A DNA stretch of 64,000 nucleotides from Saccharibacillus sp. O23 (GTDB taxonomy: Bacteria; Bacillota; Bacilli; Paenibacillales; Paenibacillaceae). Shown piece after piece: positions 1 through 8,512 of this stretch. Under the pieces are notes generated by a model that made no database searches, was not told where the DNA came from, and saw nothing but the letters and a program-made list of their open reading frames with translations. The position numbers and the translations under genes were made by a program. Where the stretch lies: the NCBI RefSeq assembly GCF_002205895.1, contig NZ_NJDE01000033.1:57102-121101 (forward strand), read 5' to 3'. Position 1 is the first letter of the stretch; each line of letters begins with the position of its first letter.

Positions 1-1
1 G

Positions 2-772
2 GCCCTCGCCGAGCTGTGCCGCTCCCCGAAGCCGGGCTGGCTGCTGCCCGGCTGGGCGATCGCTTTCGGCACGGCGGCCTACATCGCCTACGACGACGGC
101 TATACGGCGATCGCGATCGCCGCGCTTGCCGGAGGCGCGCTGGCGCTGCCGCTGCTGCGGCTGAGAGGAGCCGCCGGGCCGAAGGCGGCTCTGGCACTGG
201 GGCTGGCGGCGCTGATGGCCGCGCCGGCTTGGTGGTCGCTGACGCCGGGCCTGTACGGCGGCAGCGCGCGGCAGCCTTATGCGTCGCCGCATCTGGCCGA
301 CGGCGGCGGCAGTTGGAGCCATGACGCCCCGGCGCTGAACGGGGCGCTGGTCGATTATATGGAGCGCAACCGTGGAACCGCGAAATATCTGGCGGTCATG
401 CCGTCTTCCAACAGCGGAGCCGCCGCTCTGATCATTCAGACCCGCGAACCGGTGCTCACGTGGGGCGGATTCAAAGGCGTCGATCCCGCGCTCGGAATCG
501 ACGGCTTGCAGCGCAAGATCGAAGACGGCGAGGTGCGCTACGTGCTGTTGGAAGGCAATCACAGCGCCCGCGATCCGATCACGTTATGGGCCAAAGCCAA
601 CGGGCGGCTCGTTCCGGAATCGGAATGGAACGCGTCCTCGCCGATCGCGAAGAAGACTTTCGACGAGAACAGCAAAACGCCCGAGCGGGTGACGGATACC
701 GTCATCAAAGTCGCCGGAGCGCTCGGCGTCGTGCCGGAGTACAGCTTATACGACATGAAAAAAGAGGAGTGA
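2..772 (+). CDS. Glycosyltransferase family 39 (YkcB/ArnT-like), C-terminal part
   Basis: The reading frame is open from the left window edge, so the gene is cut and only its last 256 codons are seen. The first half has hydrophobic stretches ending near residue 75. The soluble tail has the pattern of YkcB-type membrane mannosyl/glucosyltransferases: a segment reading AVMPSSNSGAAALI, then PVLTWGGFKGVDPAL, then RYVLLEG. In this family the N-terminal multi-helix part carries the catalytic Asp residues; that part lies outside the window. The enzyme would move a sugar from a lipid-phosphate carrier onto a cell-surface acceptor. It is followed after 4 bases by a GtrA gene, a frequent partner that may flip the lipid-linked sugar. 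The family call comes from the C-terminal signature only. Confidence 0.75.
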   Translation, partial: ALAELCRSPKPGWLLPGWAIAFGTAAYIAYDDGYTAIAIAALAGGALALPLLRLRGAAGPKAALALGLAALMAAPAWWSLTPGLYGGSARQPYASPHLADGGGSWSHDAPALNGALVDYMERNRGTAKYLAVMPSSNSGAAALIIQTREPVLTWGGFKGVDPALGIDGLQRKIEDGEVRYVLLEGNHSARDPITLWAKANGRLVPESEWNASSPIAKKTFDENSKTPERVTDTVIKVAGALGVVPEYSLYDMKKEE

Positions 773-776
773 AACG

Positions 777-1184
777 GTGACGCCGTCCAAACCCGTCAAA
801 GTCTCTGCCAGACCGCTGCGCTTCGCCGTCGTCGGCGTATCCAATACGCTGGTCGACTTTCTGGTTTTTTTCCTGCTGCAAGGCTTGATCGGTCCGATCG
901 CGCAGGCCGTCGGTTACGCCGCCGGTACGGCCAACAGCTATTATTGGAACCGCCGCTGGACGTTCAAGACCGATCAGCCTCGGCAAAAAGGCGAACTGAC
1001 CCGTTTTCTGGTCGTCAACGTCACCGTGGCTCTGCTGACGACCGCCCTGCTGTCGCTGCTGAATCTGTTTATGCCCGTCTGGGCGGCCAAAGTGCTGGTC
1101 ACCGTGCCCGGCATGGCGCTCAATTATGTCTTGAGCAAGGTCTGGGTCTTCCGCCCCGCCGCGACGGATAAACCGAATCTTTGA
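777..1184 (+). CDS. GtrA family membrane protein
   Basis: A 135-residue protein with four predicted membrane helices, the usual GtrA size. It starts at GTG; the next in-frame Met lies far inside, and the GTG has the end of the upstream gene and GAGGAG just before it. Typical GtrA features are the first helix RFAVVGVSNTLVDFLVFF and the motif NSYYWNRRWTF after helix 2. GtrA/DPMS-like proteins are thought to move or anchor undecaprenyl-phosphate-linked sugars across the membrane. The 4-base gap to the GT39 gene indicates one operon, so the two probably act on the same surface polymer. Which sugar is involved cannot be told. Confidence 0.85.
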   Translation: MTPSKPVKVSARPLRFAVVGVSNTLVDFLVFFLLQGLIGPIAQAVGYAAGTANSYYWNRRWTFKTDQPRQKGELTRFLVVNVTVALLTTALLSLLNLFMPVWAAKVLVTVPGMALNYVLSKVWVFRPAATDKPNL

Positions 1185-1240
1185 ACGGAACCGGCGCTGC
1201 CGCGCGCGGACGATGCTTCTTATGAAAATAAACCGCAAAA

Positions 1241-1280
1241 AAACCGCTAAGCTTTCGATATCGAAAGCTTAGCGGTTTTT
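1241..1280. terminator. Bidirectional intrinsic terminator
   Basis: A perfect 40-base palindrome (core CCGCTAAGCTTTCGAT and its complement) is flanked by A-runs on one side and T-runs on the other. It lies between the convergent GtrA gene and the SGNH esterase gene and can stop transcription from both sides. Confidence 0.9.
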
Positions 1281-1349
1281 GCTGCATAAGCGCAGAATTC
1301 CTCGACGCCGAAGCAGGTATGAAGATTCCGACTCGTACGAGTCCACTCG

Positions 1350-2405
1350 CTACGCCAGCAGCGCGCGAATGCGAGCCGCCAGCTTCTCCGCCGCACGGGC
1401 ATGGGTGACCGCGGACGGATGGCCGTCCGAGCCGTATCCGTCTTCCGCCCGCTGAACGTCGAAGCGCATGGCCGACACGCGTTCGTCGCCGGTCTCCGAC
1501 ACGTAACGCGCGACGGCTTGTTCGACGAACGGACACAGACGGTCGCCCATGATGCCGAGCGTGCACAGAATCGCGGCTTGCGGGCTGCGGCGTCTGACCG
1601 TGTGCAGGAACTCCGCATACCGTTCCGCGAATTCCGCCTGCCGGTCCGCATGATCCTGCGCGTACGAATCGTCGTTCGTGCCGAGATTGATCACGATCAG
1701 GTCCGGCGCGAATCGTTCGAAGTCCCATTCGACCGTCAGCGGGTCCAACGTTCCGTCCAACCGGCCTTCCGACTTCGCCAGCTTCTCGTAATAGTCGGGC
1801 AGAATATGCGTCAGCAGTTTTTCCCCGTTGTCGGTATAGCCCGAGATAATGCCGTAGCCGCTGTAGGAGACGAGGCTGTAATCCGCTCGAAGCGTCTGCG
1901 CGGTCAGATAAGCATAAGCGCGAGTCGCGTCTTCGGTCGCCGTGGAAAACGGATTCTGTCCGCTCTCGTCGTCCACGCCGTAGCCGCATGTGATGGAGTC
2001 GCCGATCACTTCGATCTTCAGATCGCGCGCCGGAGCCGGTTCGATCGTTGCTTCCGTCTCGAGTCTAATCTCTTCGATCCCGACCGTCGACATGGCCGCT
2101 TCCGACAGCTTGATAATCTCGATTTCGACCGGCTCTTCGATCTCGCCGTCGAACACCGTATACGTCTTGATCGGGCGATCCATCAGATCTTCGACGACCC
2201 GTTTGCCGTTGACGTTGATGCCGATGCGGGCGAAGTTCTCCGTCCCCTGCGCCGTGCCGTCGCCTTTCAGCACGATCTCGGCTTTTCGGCCGACGAACGA
2301 AAACGCCGCTCCGCTTCCCGACAGCGCCAGCCATAGCGAACCGTTATATTCGTGCGTCCTGCCTAGACTTTTTACCGTTTCCCGATTGGCTTTGAAGATT
2401 TTCAT
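1350..2405 (-). CDS. SGNH/GDSL hydrolase, carbohydrate esterase family 2-like
   Basis: A 351-residue protein without a signal peptide. Residues 1 to about 125 look like the beta-sandwich domain of CE2 esterases. The rest is an SGNH hydrolase: block I GDSITCGYG (nucleophile Ser), block III NLGTNDD, and block V DGHPS (catalytic Asp/His region). CE2 enzymes remove acetyl groups from xylan or glucomannan oligosaccharides. Lack of an export signal suggests it acts on imported oligosaccharides. Its ATG overlaps the stop of the upstream ArsR-type regulator (ATGA), so the two are translationally coupled, and across the divergent promoter lies a GH43 gene. A second, secreted CE2-like protein lies at 47006-48097. 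Confidence 0.82.
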   Translation of the reverse strand: MKIFKANRETVKSLGRTHEYNGSLWLALSGSGAAFSFVGRKAEIVLKGDGTAQGTENFARIGINVNGKRVVEDLMDRPIKTYTVFDGEIEEPVEIEIIKLSEAAMSTVGIEEIRLETEATIEPAPARDLKIEVIGDSITCGYGVDDESGQNPFSTATEDATRAYAYLTAQTLRADYSLVSYSGYGIISGYTDNGEKLLTHILPDYYEKLAKSEGRLDGTLDPLTVEWDFERFAPDLIVINLGTNDDSYAQDHADRQAEFAERYAEFLHTVRRRSPQAAILCTLGIMGDRLCPFVEQAVARYVSETGDERVSAMRFDVQRAEDGYGSDGHPSAVTHARAAEKLAARIRALLA

Positions 2406-3340
2406 GCTTGCGGTTGCTCCCCTTTTTCCCGATTATCCTGAATATGAACCCGAATCGCGATGTCTTGATCGTGGTTGCCGAAGCCGGCTCCGTACAGCGT
2501 CAGCCCGCCTACATGTTCCGCTTGTTCGTCGACCGTAAAGCGCAGCGTCCAGAAAGGCTCTTCCAGCCGCAGATCCGCCAATGTGGCGTCCGACATCCGT
2601 TCCCCATCGATCGTCGTGCCGAACGCGTCGATGCGGATCGTTTTCAGCAGGCCGTACTGATTGACGTTGCGATGCCACCACGCGGGCGTATGCCGGCCTC
2701 GCGCCGCGCGTCCGAAGTCGGCCGGGCTGGTCCATGTACCGAGCCGTACGCTGTTGAAGTCAAAAGCGATATCGGAAGGCCAATCGTCGCGCAGCCCCGG
2801 CGCTTCGGAAGCCAGTTCCATAGAAATCTCGATTGCTTCGGCGGACTGCTGCGGCAGCAGGTAATTCGGCGTTTTGTATTCGACGAACCCTCGCCCGAAC
2901 CAGAGAATGGCGGCTTGCACGCGTTCGGGATCGAGAAAATAACGCGGGTCGTCCCATACGCCGATCTCTTTCTCCAACGTGCCGAGGCCGCAGGTAGGCC
3001 AAATCTCGAATGCCGTATAATGCCCGATGGCGATCGACTGCTCGAGGATCTGCTTTTCGTCTGTTTTCGCCGGCAGTTCGATCTCGATCTTCCGCTCTTT
3101 GAGATAACAGAGCTTATGCGTGCCTCCGCCGATCCTGACGCGCCGACTGCCGCTCAGACCGGCTTCTTCCAGTTTGCGGACATGCATCGTCACGATCGAC
3201 GCGCTGAGATTCAGGCGGGCGGCCAGCTCTTTGACATTGATCTCTTCTTCGGCCAACAAGGCCATCATCTTCCATCGTACCTCGCTTGCCAGCGCTTCGT
3301 ACAGCGGCAGATATTGCCGTTCCCGGTTTGCCCGGATCAT
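2402..3340 (-). CDS. ArsR-type winged-helix regulator with long C-terminal domain
   Basis: The chosen start has GGAGG 7 bases upstream; an upstream in-frame ATG (3382) has no such site. The protein has 312 residues. Residues 10-90 form an ArsR-like winged helix (LYEALASEVRWKMMALLAEE, then INVKELAARLNLSASIVTMHVRKLEEAGL). The C-terminal ~210 residues are not a known metal-binding ArsR arm. They contain WPTCGLG, a Trp-rich middle part and a beta-rich end (FWTLRFTVDEQ), more like a ligand-binding jelly roll. No CxC metal site is seen. Gene overlap with the CE2-like esterase and divergence from GH43 suggest it senses a plant oligosaccharide; that is inference from context. Confidence 0.7.
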   Translation of the reverse strand: MIRANRERQYLPLYEALASEVRWKMMALLAEEEINVKELAARLNLSASIVTMHVRKLEEAGLSGSRRVRIGGGTHKLCYLKERKIEIELPAKTDEKQILEQSIAIGHYTAFEIWPTCGLGTLEKEIGVWDDPRYFLDPERVQAAILWFGRGFVEYKTPNYLLPQQSAEAIEISMELASEAPGLRDDWPSDIAFDFNSVRLGTWTSPADFGRAARGRHTPAWWHRNVNQYGLLKTIRIDAFGTTIDGERMSDATLADLRLEEPFWTLRFTVDEQAEHVGGLTLYGAGFGNHDQDIAIRVHIQDNREKGEQPQA

Positions 3341-3363
3341 TCCCGAACCTCCTTCCGTCGCTG

Positions 3364-3393
3364 AAATCGCATTTATGTTCATTCAAGCGATTT
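3364..3393. promoter_or_regulatory. Inverted repeat in the divergent control region
   Basis: The arms AAATCGC (3364-3370) and GCGATTT (3387-3393) form a dyad between the ArsR-type gene and GH43. It could be an operator for the ArsR-type or AraC regulator. No clear -35/-10 pair was identified, so the assignment is weak. Confidence 0.25.
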
Positions 3394-3529
3394 TGTGCGT
3401 TTGAGCGCTTGTTACGCATTGTAAGCCTTATCAATATATCGTTTAATAACGGTATTGTCGATAACGTTTTAGTTCAATCGTACAGCAGGTATGGATTCGC
3501 GAAAACAAGAATCGAAGAAGGAGCGTTTT

Positions 3530-5026
3530 ATGAAATACAAAAATCCGGTCGTCAAAGGCTTTTACCCCGATCCCAGCGTATGCAAAGTCGGAGACACTTA
3601 TTACCTGGTATGCAGTTCGTTTCAATATTTCCCTGGCGTTCCGCTGTTCGAGAGCCGGGACCTGATCAATTGGACGCAGATCGGCCACTGTCTGACGCGC
3701 GAGAGCCAAGTGCAGCTTCGCCGCGTCAACAGTTCGGGCGGCGTCTTCGCGCCGACGATCCGCCATCACGACGGGCGCTTCTATATGACTACCACCAACG
3801 ATACCACGCATCAAAATTTCTACGTCTGGACCGACGATATTCGCGGCGAATGGTCCGAACCGATCTTCGTCGATCAGGGCGGCATCGATCCGGATCTGTA
3901 TTTCGAAAACGGGCGGGCCTTCTTTATGAGCAACGGCATGGACGACGAAGGCAGCTCGGGCGTCGTGCAGTGCGAACTCGATATCGAGACGGGCGCCAAA
4001 CGTTCGCCGAGCCGCACGATCTGGCAAGGAACGGGAGGACGTTATCTGGAAAGCCCGCATATGTACAAGATCGACGGCCGGTATTATCTGATGGCGGCGG
4101 AAGGCGGCACGGAATACGGACATATGGTCGTCTACGCGCGCGGCGACTCGCTGCACGGACCGTTCGAGTCCTATTCGGCCAATCCCGTGCTGACTAATCG
4201 CGATCTCGGCGGGTACGAGCTTCAAGGCGTCGGCCACGGCGATCTGGTCGAAGACGGGAACGGCCATTGGTGGATGCTGCATCTGGGTTTCCGTCAGATC
4301 GGACGCTGGCTGACTTATCACCATCTCGGGCGCGAGGTCTTCCTGACGCCGGTGACGTTCGGCGAAGACGGTTGGTTTACCGCGGGACATGACGGAATAA
4401 CGCTGACTTCGTTCAATACCGATCGGATTCCGGACACGGTCGTGCAGCAGGAAAAGAAGGTCTACACGTTCGGCAATACGGATTGGAATCTGGATTGGAG
4501 TTACCTGCGTCATCCGGCGGCGGAAAACTATACGCTGAGCGTCGATCGCGCCGTGCTGCGAGGCACCGACGTGACGCTCGACGCGGCTTCTTCTCCGACC
4601 TTTATCGGGCTGCGCCAGAAAGATTTCGATGCGACGATCGCCTGCGAGATCGAGCTGTCCGGCGGCGAAGGCGAGGCCGGTCTTACGCTGTACATGGACG
4701 AGAACCATCATTACGACTTGGCGCTGCGCCGCGGTTCGGCCGGCTGCGAAGCCATCCTGCGCTTGAACGTCGGCGATATCAAATCGGTCGAACGTCGGGT
4801 CGCGCTGAACGAAACACGAACGACGAAGCTGAGGATTCGTTCGGGACACGAACGCTACCATTTCTTTCTGGTGCAAGGCGATCGGGAAATCGCGATGGGA
4901 ACGGCGCAGACCCGATATCTGTCGTCCGAAGTGGCCGGCGGGTTCACGGGCGTCTTGATCGGCCTGTACGCCGTCGGCGAAGGAACGGAATCGGCCTTTG
5001 TCGAATTCGAATGTGCATACGCGTAA
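3530..5026 (+). CDS. Glycoside hydrolase family 43 (beta-xylosidase type)
   Basis: The start is the ATG after GAAGGAG (498 residues); an upstream in-frame ATG at 3491 lacks a ribosome site. No signal peptide, so it acts in the cytoplasm. The N-terminal five-bladed propeller shows GFYPDPSV (general-base Asp), the GGIDPDLYFENG block (pKa-modulating Asp) and RYLESPHMYK (acid Glu). From about residue 310 a beta-sandwich C-terminal domain follows, as in two-domain beta-xylosidases of roughly 500-540 residues. It would release xylose or arabinose from imported oligosaccharides. It is the first gene of a plus-strand set with an AraC regulator and a GH27 enzyme, opposite the ArsR/CE2 pair. Xylosidase against arabinofuranosidase cannot be settled from motifs. 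Confidence 0.88.
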   Translation: MKYKNPVVKGFYPDPSVCKVGDTYYLVCSSFQYFPGVPLFESRDLINWTQIGHCLTRESQVQLRRVNSSGGVFAPTIRHHDGRFYMTTTNDTTHQNFYVWTDDIRGEWSEPIFVDQGGIDPDLYFENGRAFFMSNGMDDEGSSGVVQCELDIETGAKRSPSRTIWQGTGGRYLESPHMYKIDGRYYLMAAEGGTEYGHMVVYARGDSLHGPFESYSANPVLTNRDLGGYELQGVGHGDLVEDGNGHWWMLHLGFRQIGRWLTYHHLGREVFLTPVTFGEDGWFTAGHDGITLTSFNTDRIPDTVVQQEKKVYTFGNTDWNLDWSYLRHPAAENYTLSVDRAVLRGTDVTLDAASSPTFIGLRQKDFDATIACEIELSGGEGEAGLTLYMDENHHYDLALRRGSAGCEAILRLNVGDIKSVERRVALNETRTTKLRIRSGHERYHFFLVQGDREIAMGTAQTRYLSSEVAGGFTGVLIGLYAVGEGTESAFVEFECAYA

Positions 5027-5109
5027 ATATCGAACGTTTGCGCTTTGCCGATCGGATCGGCCGATAAACGCGGCTGCGCGATCGCATCTTCTTTTTCCGG
5101 GAGGTTAGC

Positions 5110-5991
5110 GTGAATATTCCTCAAGGCACTTACGGCTTTCGGTTCACCGAAGGCCACGACCTGCCGCTGGGCAAGCTGTTCGCGGTCGGCCATTCGACCG
5201 TGGATACCGCGGATTACGTCTGGGACGGGCTGAAGCGGACGGACGGCCCTCTGCTGCTGTTCCAATATACGCTGTCGGGCGAAGGCGTATACGAAACGGA
5301 AGGACGCACTTATCGGGTGCCTGCCGGACATGCTCTGCTCGCCGAGATTCCGAGTCCGCACCGTTATTATTACGAACCGGGTTCCGCAGAACCTTGGACG
5401 TTCCTGTTCGTGCTGCTGCGGCCGGATCTGATCTTGAAGCATTGGCACAAATATCGGTACGGTACGGGCAGCATCGCCCGTCTCGAACCGGACAGTCCGC
5501 CGATTCGACTGCTGCGCCTGATGGTGGCCGACGCCGCGGCGGGCCGTATCGCCGATCCGTTCGCCGCTTCTTCGTGGGTGTACCAATTCATGACCGAATT
5601 GGTCCGGCTTCAAGTGAACGATCGGCGCGACCGCTCGAATTGGCCGGATTCCGTCCGGCTTACCGCCGAGTTTATCGAACGGCATTACGCGCGCATGATC
5701 GGCATCGAGCAGTTGGCCGACCGGGTATCTTTGTCCAAATACCATCTGATTCGCCGCTTCTCGGCCAGCACGGGCGTAACGCCGGGAGCTTACCTCGCGC
5801 GCGTGCGAATCGAGCAGGCGATGGAACTGCTCCGTGGAACGGAGCTGCCGATCGAAGAGATTGCCGAGCAAGTCGGGTATTCCAGCGGCAGCTATTTTAT
5901 CAAAGTGTTCCGCCGCCTTACGAACCTGACGCCCGGGCAGTTCCGTCACGGCGGCGAAAGTCTGGTTTATCGAAAACTGTTTCTGGATTGA
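5110..5991 (+). CDS. AraC family transcriptional regulator
   Basis: GTG start with GGGAGG 6 bases upstream; 293 residues. Residues 1 to about 165 form a cupin-type AraC sensor domain (YTLSGEGVYETEGRTYRVPAGHALLAEIP). The last 100 residues hold the two helix-turn-helix motifs, including IEQLADRVSLSKYHLIRRF and ELPIEEIAEQVGYSSGSYFIKVFRR. It lies between GH43 and GH27 in the same direction and is probably the local activator of these genes, responding to a mono- or oligosaccharide. The effector is not evident. Confidence 0.9.
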   Translation: MNIPQGTYGFRFTEGHDLPLGKLFAVGHSTVDTADYVWDGLKRTDGPLLLFQYTLSGEGVYETEGRTYRVPAGHALLAEIPSPHRYYYEPGSAEPWTFLFVLLRPDLILKHWHKYRYGTGSIARLEPDSPPIRLLRLMVADAAAGRIADPFAASSWVYQFMTELVRLQVNDRRDRSNWPDSVRLTAEFIERHYARMIGIEQLADRVSLSKYHLIRRFSASTGVTPGAYLARVRIEQAMELLRGTELPIEEIAEQVGYSSGSYFIKVFRRLTNLTPGQFRHGGESLVYRKLFLD

Positions 5992-6128
5992 ATCTACGGC
6001 CCAAGCGATCATGAACCGCAATATCGTACAATTTCCCCGTCAAAAACGTCGTGGATGGCGATCCGCTTGTTTCTTATGATGGTATCGGAAGTGCAATAAG
6101 CTTCGATTCCAATCAAAGGAGAACGAAC

Positions 6129-7409
6129 ATGGATCACAAACAGGTTGCCCCGACTCCTCCGCTCGGCTGGAACAGTTGGGATTGTTACGGCGCGGCCGTC
6201 ACCGAAAAAGAAATCCGCGGCAACGCGGAATATATGGCTTCTCGTTTGAAAGAATACGGCTGGTCGTATATCACCGTAGATATTCAATGGTACGAGCCTC
6301 ATGCGAACTCTTCGCAATACCGCCCGTTCGTGCCGCTGATCATGGACGAATACTCCCGCCTGATGCCGGCCGAAAATCGTTTTCCTTCGGCGGCCGGCGG
6401 AGCGGGCTTCAAGCCGTTGGCGGATTACGTGCACAGTCTCGGATTGAAGTTCGGCATTCATATCATGCGCGGAATTCCGCGGCAGGCCGTTCATGCCGAT
6501 ACGCCGTTATTGAATACGTCGGCCACGGCGCGCGATATCGCCCATCCGAATTCGATCTGTCCGTGGAATACCGACATGTACGGCGTCGACGCTTCGCGAG
6601 AAAGCGCGCAGGCTTATTACGATTCGCTGTTCGAACTGTATGCTTCGTGGGGCGTGGATCTGGTCAAAGTCGACGATATCGCGGCTTCCCGGCTGTACGA
6701 TACGCATCAACCGGAGATCGAACTCATTTCCCGGGCAATCGAGCGCTGCGGACGCCCGATGGTACTGAGCTTGTCGCCGGGCCCCGCTCCGGTCGAGCAT
6801 GCGGACTTCTTCGCGGATCACGCCAATATGTGGCGGGTCACCGACGACTTCTGGGATCTGTGGCCGCTGCTGCTCGATATGTTCGACCGCTGCCGCAGCT
6901 GGCAGGGCGTTCCCGCGCCCGGCTGCTGGCCGGACTGTGATATGCTGCCGCTTGGCCATATCGGCATCCGCTCGGTCGACGGCGGCGGAGCCGACCGCTG
7001 GACCCGGTTTACGCGCGACGAACAGCGTACGATGATGTCGCTCTGGAGCATCTTCCGCTCCCCGCTGATCTTCGGCGGCGAGCTGCGCGACTGCGACGAA
7101 TGGACGCTCTCGCTGCTGACCAATCGCGAAGTGCTGGAGATGCACCGCGAGAGCAACGGCGCGCAAGAAGCGCTGCGCGACGGAGATCTGATCGTCTGGA
7201 CGGCCGACCATCCGGACGGCAGCCGTTACGTCGCCGCGTTCAACGTCGGCGAAGAGACGCGCGCTTTCGCCGTCTCGGTCGAACAAGCGGGACTAAGCGC
7301 AGGCGTTTCCGGTCATGAGCTGTGGAGCGGCGAAGCGGTCGCGGCCGAAAGCGATACGCTGCATGCGGAGATCGCTTCGCACGGCGTCAAGCTGTACCGG
7401 CTTCGGTAA
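6129..7409 (+). CDS. Glycoside hydrolase family 27 (alpha-galactosidase-like)
   Basis: The start after AAAGGAG gives 426 residues, close to other GH27 enzymes; the longer frame from 6051 has no ribosome site. Family marks are PPLGWNSWDCYG at the N-terminus, KFGIHIMRG, VDLVKVDDI with the probable nucleophile Asp, and WRVTDDFWDLW with the probable acid/base Asp. The (beta/alpha)8 barrel is followed by a C-terminal beta-domain of about 80 residues. No signal peptide, so cytoplasmic. It would cut terminal alpha-galactose (or beta-arabinopyranose, also known in GH27) from imported plant saccharides. It is the last gene of the GH43-AraC-GH27 set and is followed by a terminator at 7587. Confidence 0.82.
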   Translation: MDHKQVAPTPPLGWNSWDCYGAAVTEKEIRGNAEYMASRLKEYGWSYITVDIQWYEPHANSSQYRPFVPLIMDEYSRLMPAENRFPSAAGGAGFKPLADYVHSLGLKFGIHIMRGIPRQAVHADTPLLNTSATARDIAHPNSICPWNTDMYGVDASRESAQAYYDSLFELYASWGVDLVKVDDIAASRLYDTHQPEIELISRAIERCGRPMVLSLSPGPAPVEHADFFADHANMWRVTDDFWDLWPLLLDMFDRCRSWQGVPAPGCWPDCDMLPLGHIGIRSVDGGGADRWTRFTRDEQRTMMSLWSIFRSPLIFGGELRDCDEWTLSLLTNREVLEMHRESNGAQEALRDGDLIVWTADHPDGSRYVAAFNVGEETRAFAVSVEQAGLSAGVSGHELWSGEAVAAESDTLHAEIASHGVKLYRLR

Positions 7410-7586
7410 AAGGATCGTTTAAGTTCCGATGCGGCCATGCTCCGGCCGATCAGACCGAAGCCCGATCTCAAAGGCGAGCATTGTCGGCCTACGCTTTCGA
7501 AGCAGCTTTCTACGAAACCCTGTACTCGCTGAATCCCATTCCCTGCCGTCTCGATTCCAGCGATGCTCGGACTTTCTCGACATTTT

Positions 7587-7611
7587 GACCCGATCTTATT
7601 CAGATCGGGTC
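7587..7611 (+). terminator. Intrinsic terminator after GH27
   Basis: Arms GACCCGATC and GATCGGGTC with a 7-base loop, followed by CTTTG. The T-run is short, so it is moderate in quality. It lies 178 bases after the GH27 stop. Confidence 0.6.
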
Positions 7612-7684
7612 TTTGAACTGCTCTCGGAAGCCGAGTAAGCGTGAGAACCGAATTTTCGTAGACGTATGAAGTAAAGACGCTGCG

Positions 7685-7878
7685 CTAACGGATCGCAGAT
7701 TCGTTAGAAGCGCAAAACTCCCCTTTTCGAACTCTTAACGGATCGTCGATTCGTTAGCCGGCCGATTCGCCTCTTTTCGTGCCGAAAATCCGCTCATTTT
7801 CCTGCTAAGCGTCATCTGAATCCGTTAGAATTCCAAAACCGCTCCGAATGCCCGCTAAGCGTCGCGTCGATCCGTTAG
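7685..7878. repeat. Cluster of four 23-24-base imperfect palindromes
   Basis: Units lie at 7685-7707, 7735-7757, 7805-7828 and 7855-7878. Units 1 and 2 have arms (C)TAACGGATC and GATTCGTTAG around a 3-4-base centre. Units 3 and 4 start CTAAGCGTC and end CCGTTAG. Starts are spaced 50, 70 and 50 bases. The stretch between GH27 and the oxidase operon (7410-8166) has no convincing gene. Confidence 0.75.
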
Positions 7879-7962
7879 AAAACGCATGCCGAGTCGAATG
7901 ATCATGCCGCATACGGGCAAAATCGCAGCGCGGCTCTTGAACGGCAAAGTCGGCTGCAAACA

Positions 7963-8045
7963 AAAAAAGCGAGCACATAGCTTCGGCGAGCGGCTTCGGA
8001 GATCAAAGCTTCTTGCGTCATCCGGACGCTTCTCGAGTGCTCACG
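7963..8045 (-). terminator. Structured hairpin with T-run, second in tandem
   Basis: Read on the minus strand, AGCGTGAGCAC pairs with GTGCTCGCT (2-base bulge) and encloses a small GCGTC/GACGC hairpin, ending in seven T. It follows the oxidase operon terminator by about 20 bases. It could be a back-up terminator or the 3' end of a small RNA. Confidence 0.4.
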
Positions 8046-8067
8046 CTTATCCGTTCAGGCAAAAAAA

Positions 8068-8130
8068 AGAGCCCGCATGAGCGGCAAAGTCGCGAAGCCG
8101 AAGCTCCGTGATTTGCCGCAAGCGGACTCT
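8068..8130 (-). terminator. Terminator of the quinol oxidase operon
   Basis: Long imperfect stem: AGAGCCCGC with GCGGACTCT, and CGGCAAA with TTTGCCG, then eight T on the minus strand (A-run 8061-8068). It lies 37 bases after the qoxD stop. Confidence 0.8.
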
Positions 8131-8166
8131 TTGTACGCTGAGCTCTATATTGAGCCAAGCGCCGTT

Positions 8167-8511
8167 CTACATTTTCATGCCGATCTGGTTGTTGCCCATG
8201 ATCCAGATGGAACCGACTACGATCGTCAGCAGGATCAGAATCCCGAAGATGAGCGTAATGGCGTTCCAACGCGGCTGTTCGCCGTCGCGGATATGCATGA
8301 AGAACACCAACTGCACGAGGAATTGCAGCGTTGCGGTAACCATGATGACGGCGATGGTCGCCGTGCGTCCCATCATGTCGTTCATGACGACGACGAGCGG
8401 GATGATGGTCAGAACGATCGAAATGATATAACCGATGACGTAGGACTTCACCGAGCCGTGCTCGTGACGCTCTCCGCCGTGGCTGTTGTGCGTGTTGTTG
8501 TGATCCGCCAT
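8167..8511 (-). CDS. qoxD: Quinol oxidase subunit IV (CyoD/QoxD type)
   Basis: A 114-residue protein with a His-rich cytoplasmic start (residues 4-19) and three predicted helices, as in CyoD/QoxD small subunits. The conserved end of helix 2, QLVFFMHI, is present. Subunit IV helps assemble the CuB/haem centre in subunit I. It is the last gene of the four-gene oxidase operon, one base after subunit III. The order II-I-III-IV is that of cyoABCD/qoxABCD, so the small subunit can be named with confidence. Confidence 0.88.
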   Translation of the reverse strand: MADHNNTHNSHGGERHEHGSVKSYVIGYIISIVLTIIPLVVVMNDMMGRTATIAVIMVTATLQFLVQLVFFMHIRDGEQPRWNAITLIFGILILLTIVVGSIWIMGNNQIGMKM

Positions 8512-8512
8512 C

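Noticed and set aside
8018..8269. Minus-strand 83-codon frame after qoxD
   Set aside because: It overlaps the operon terminator and the end of qoxD, with no ribosome site.
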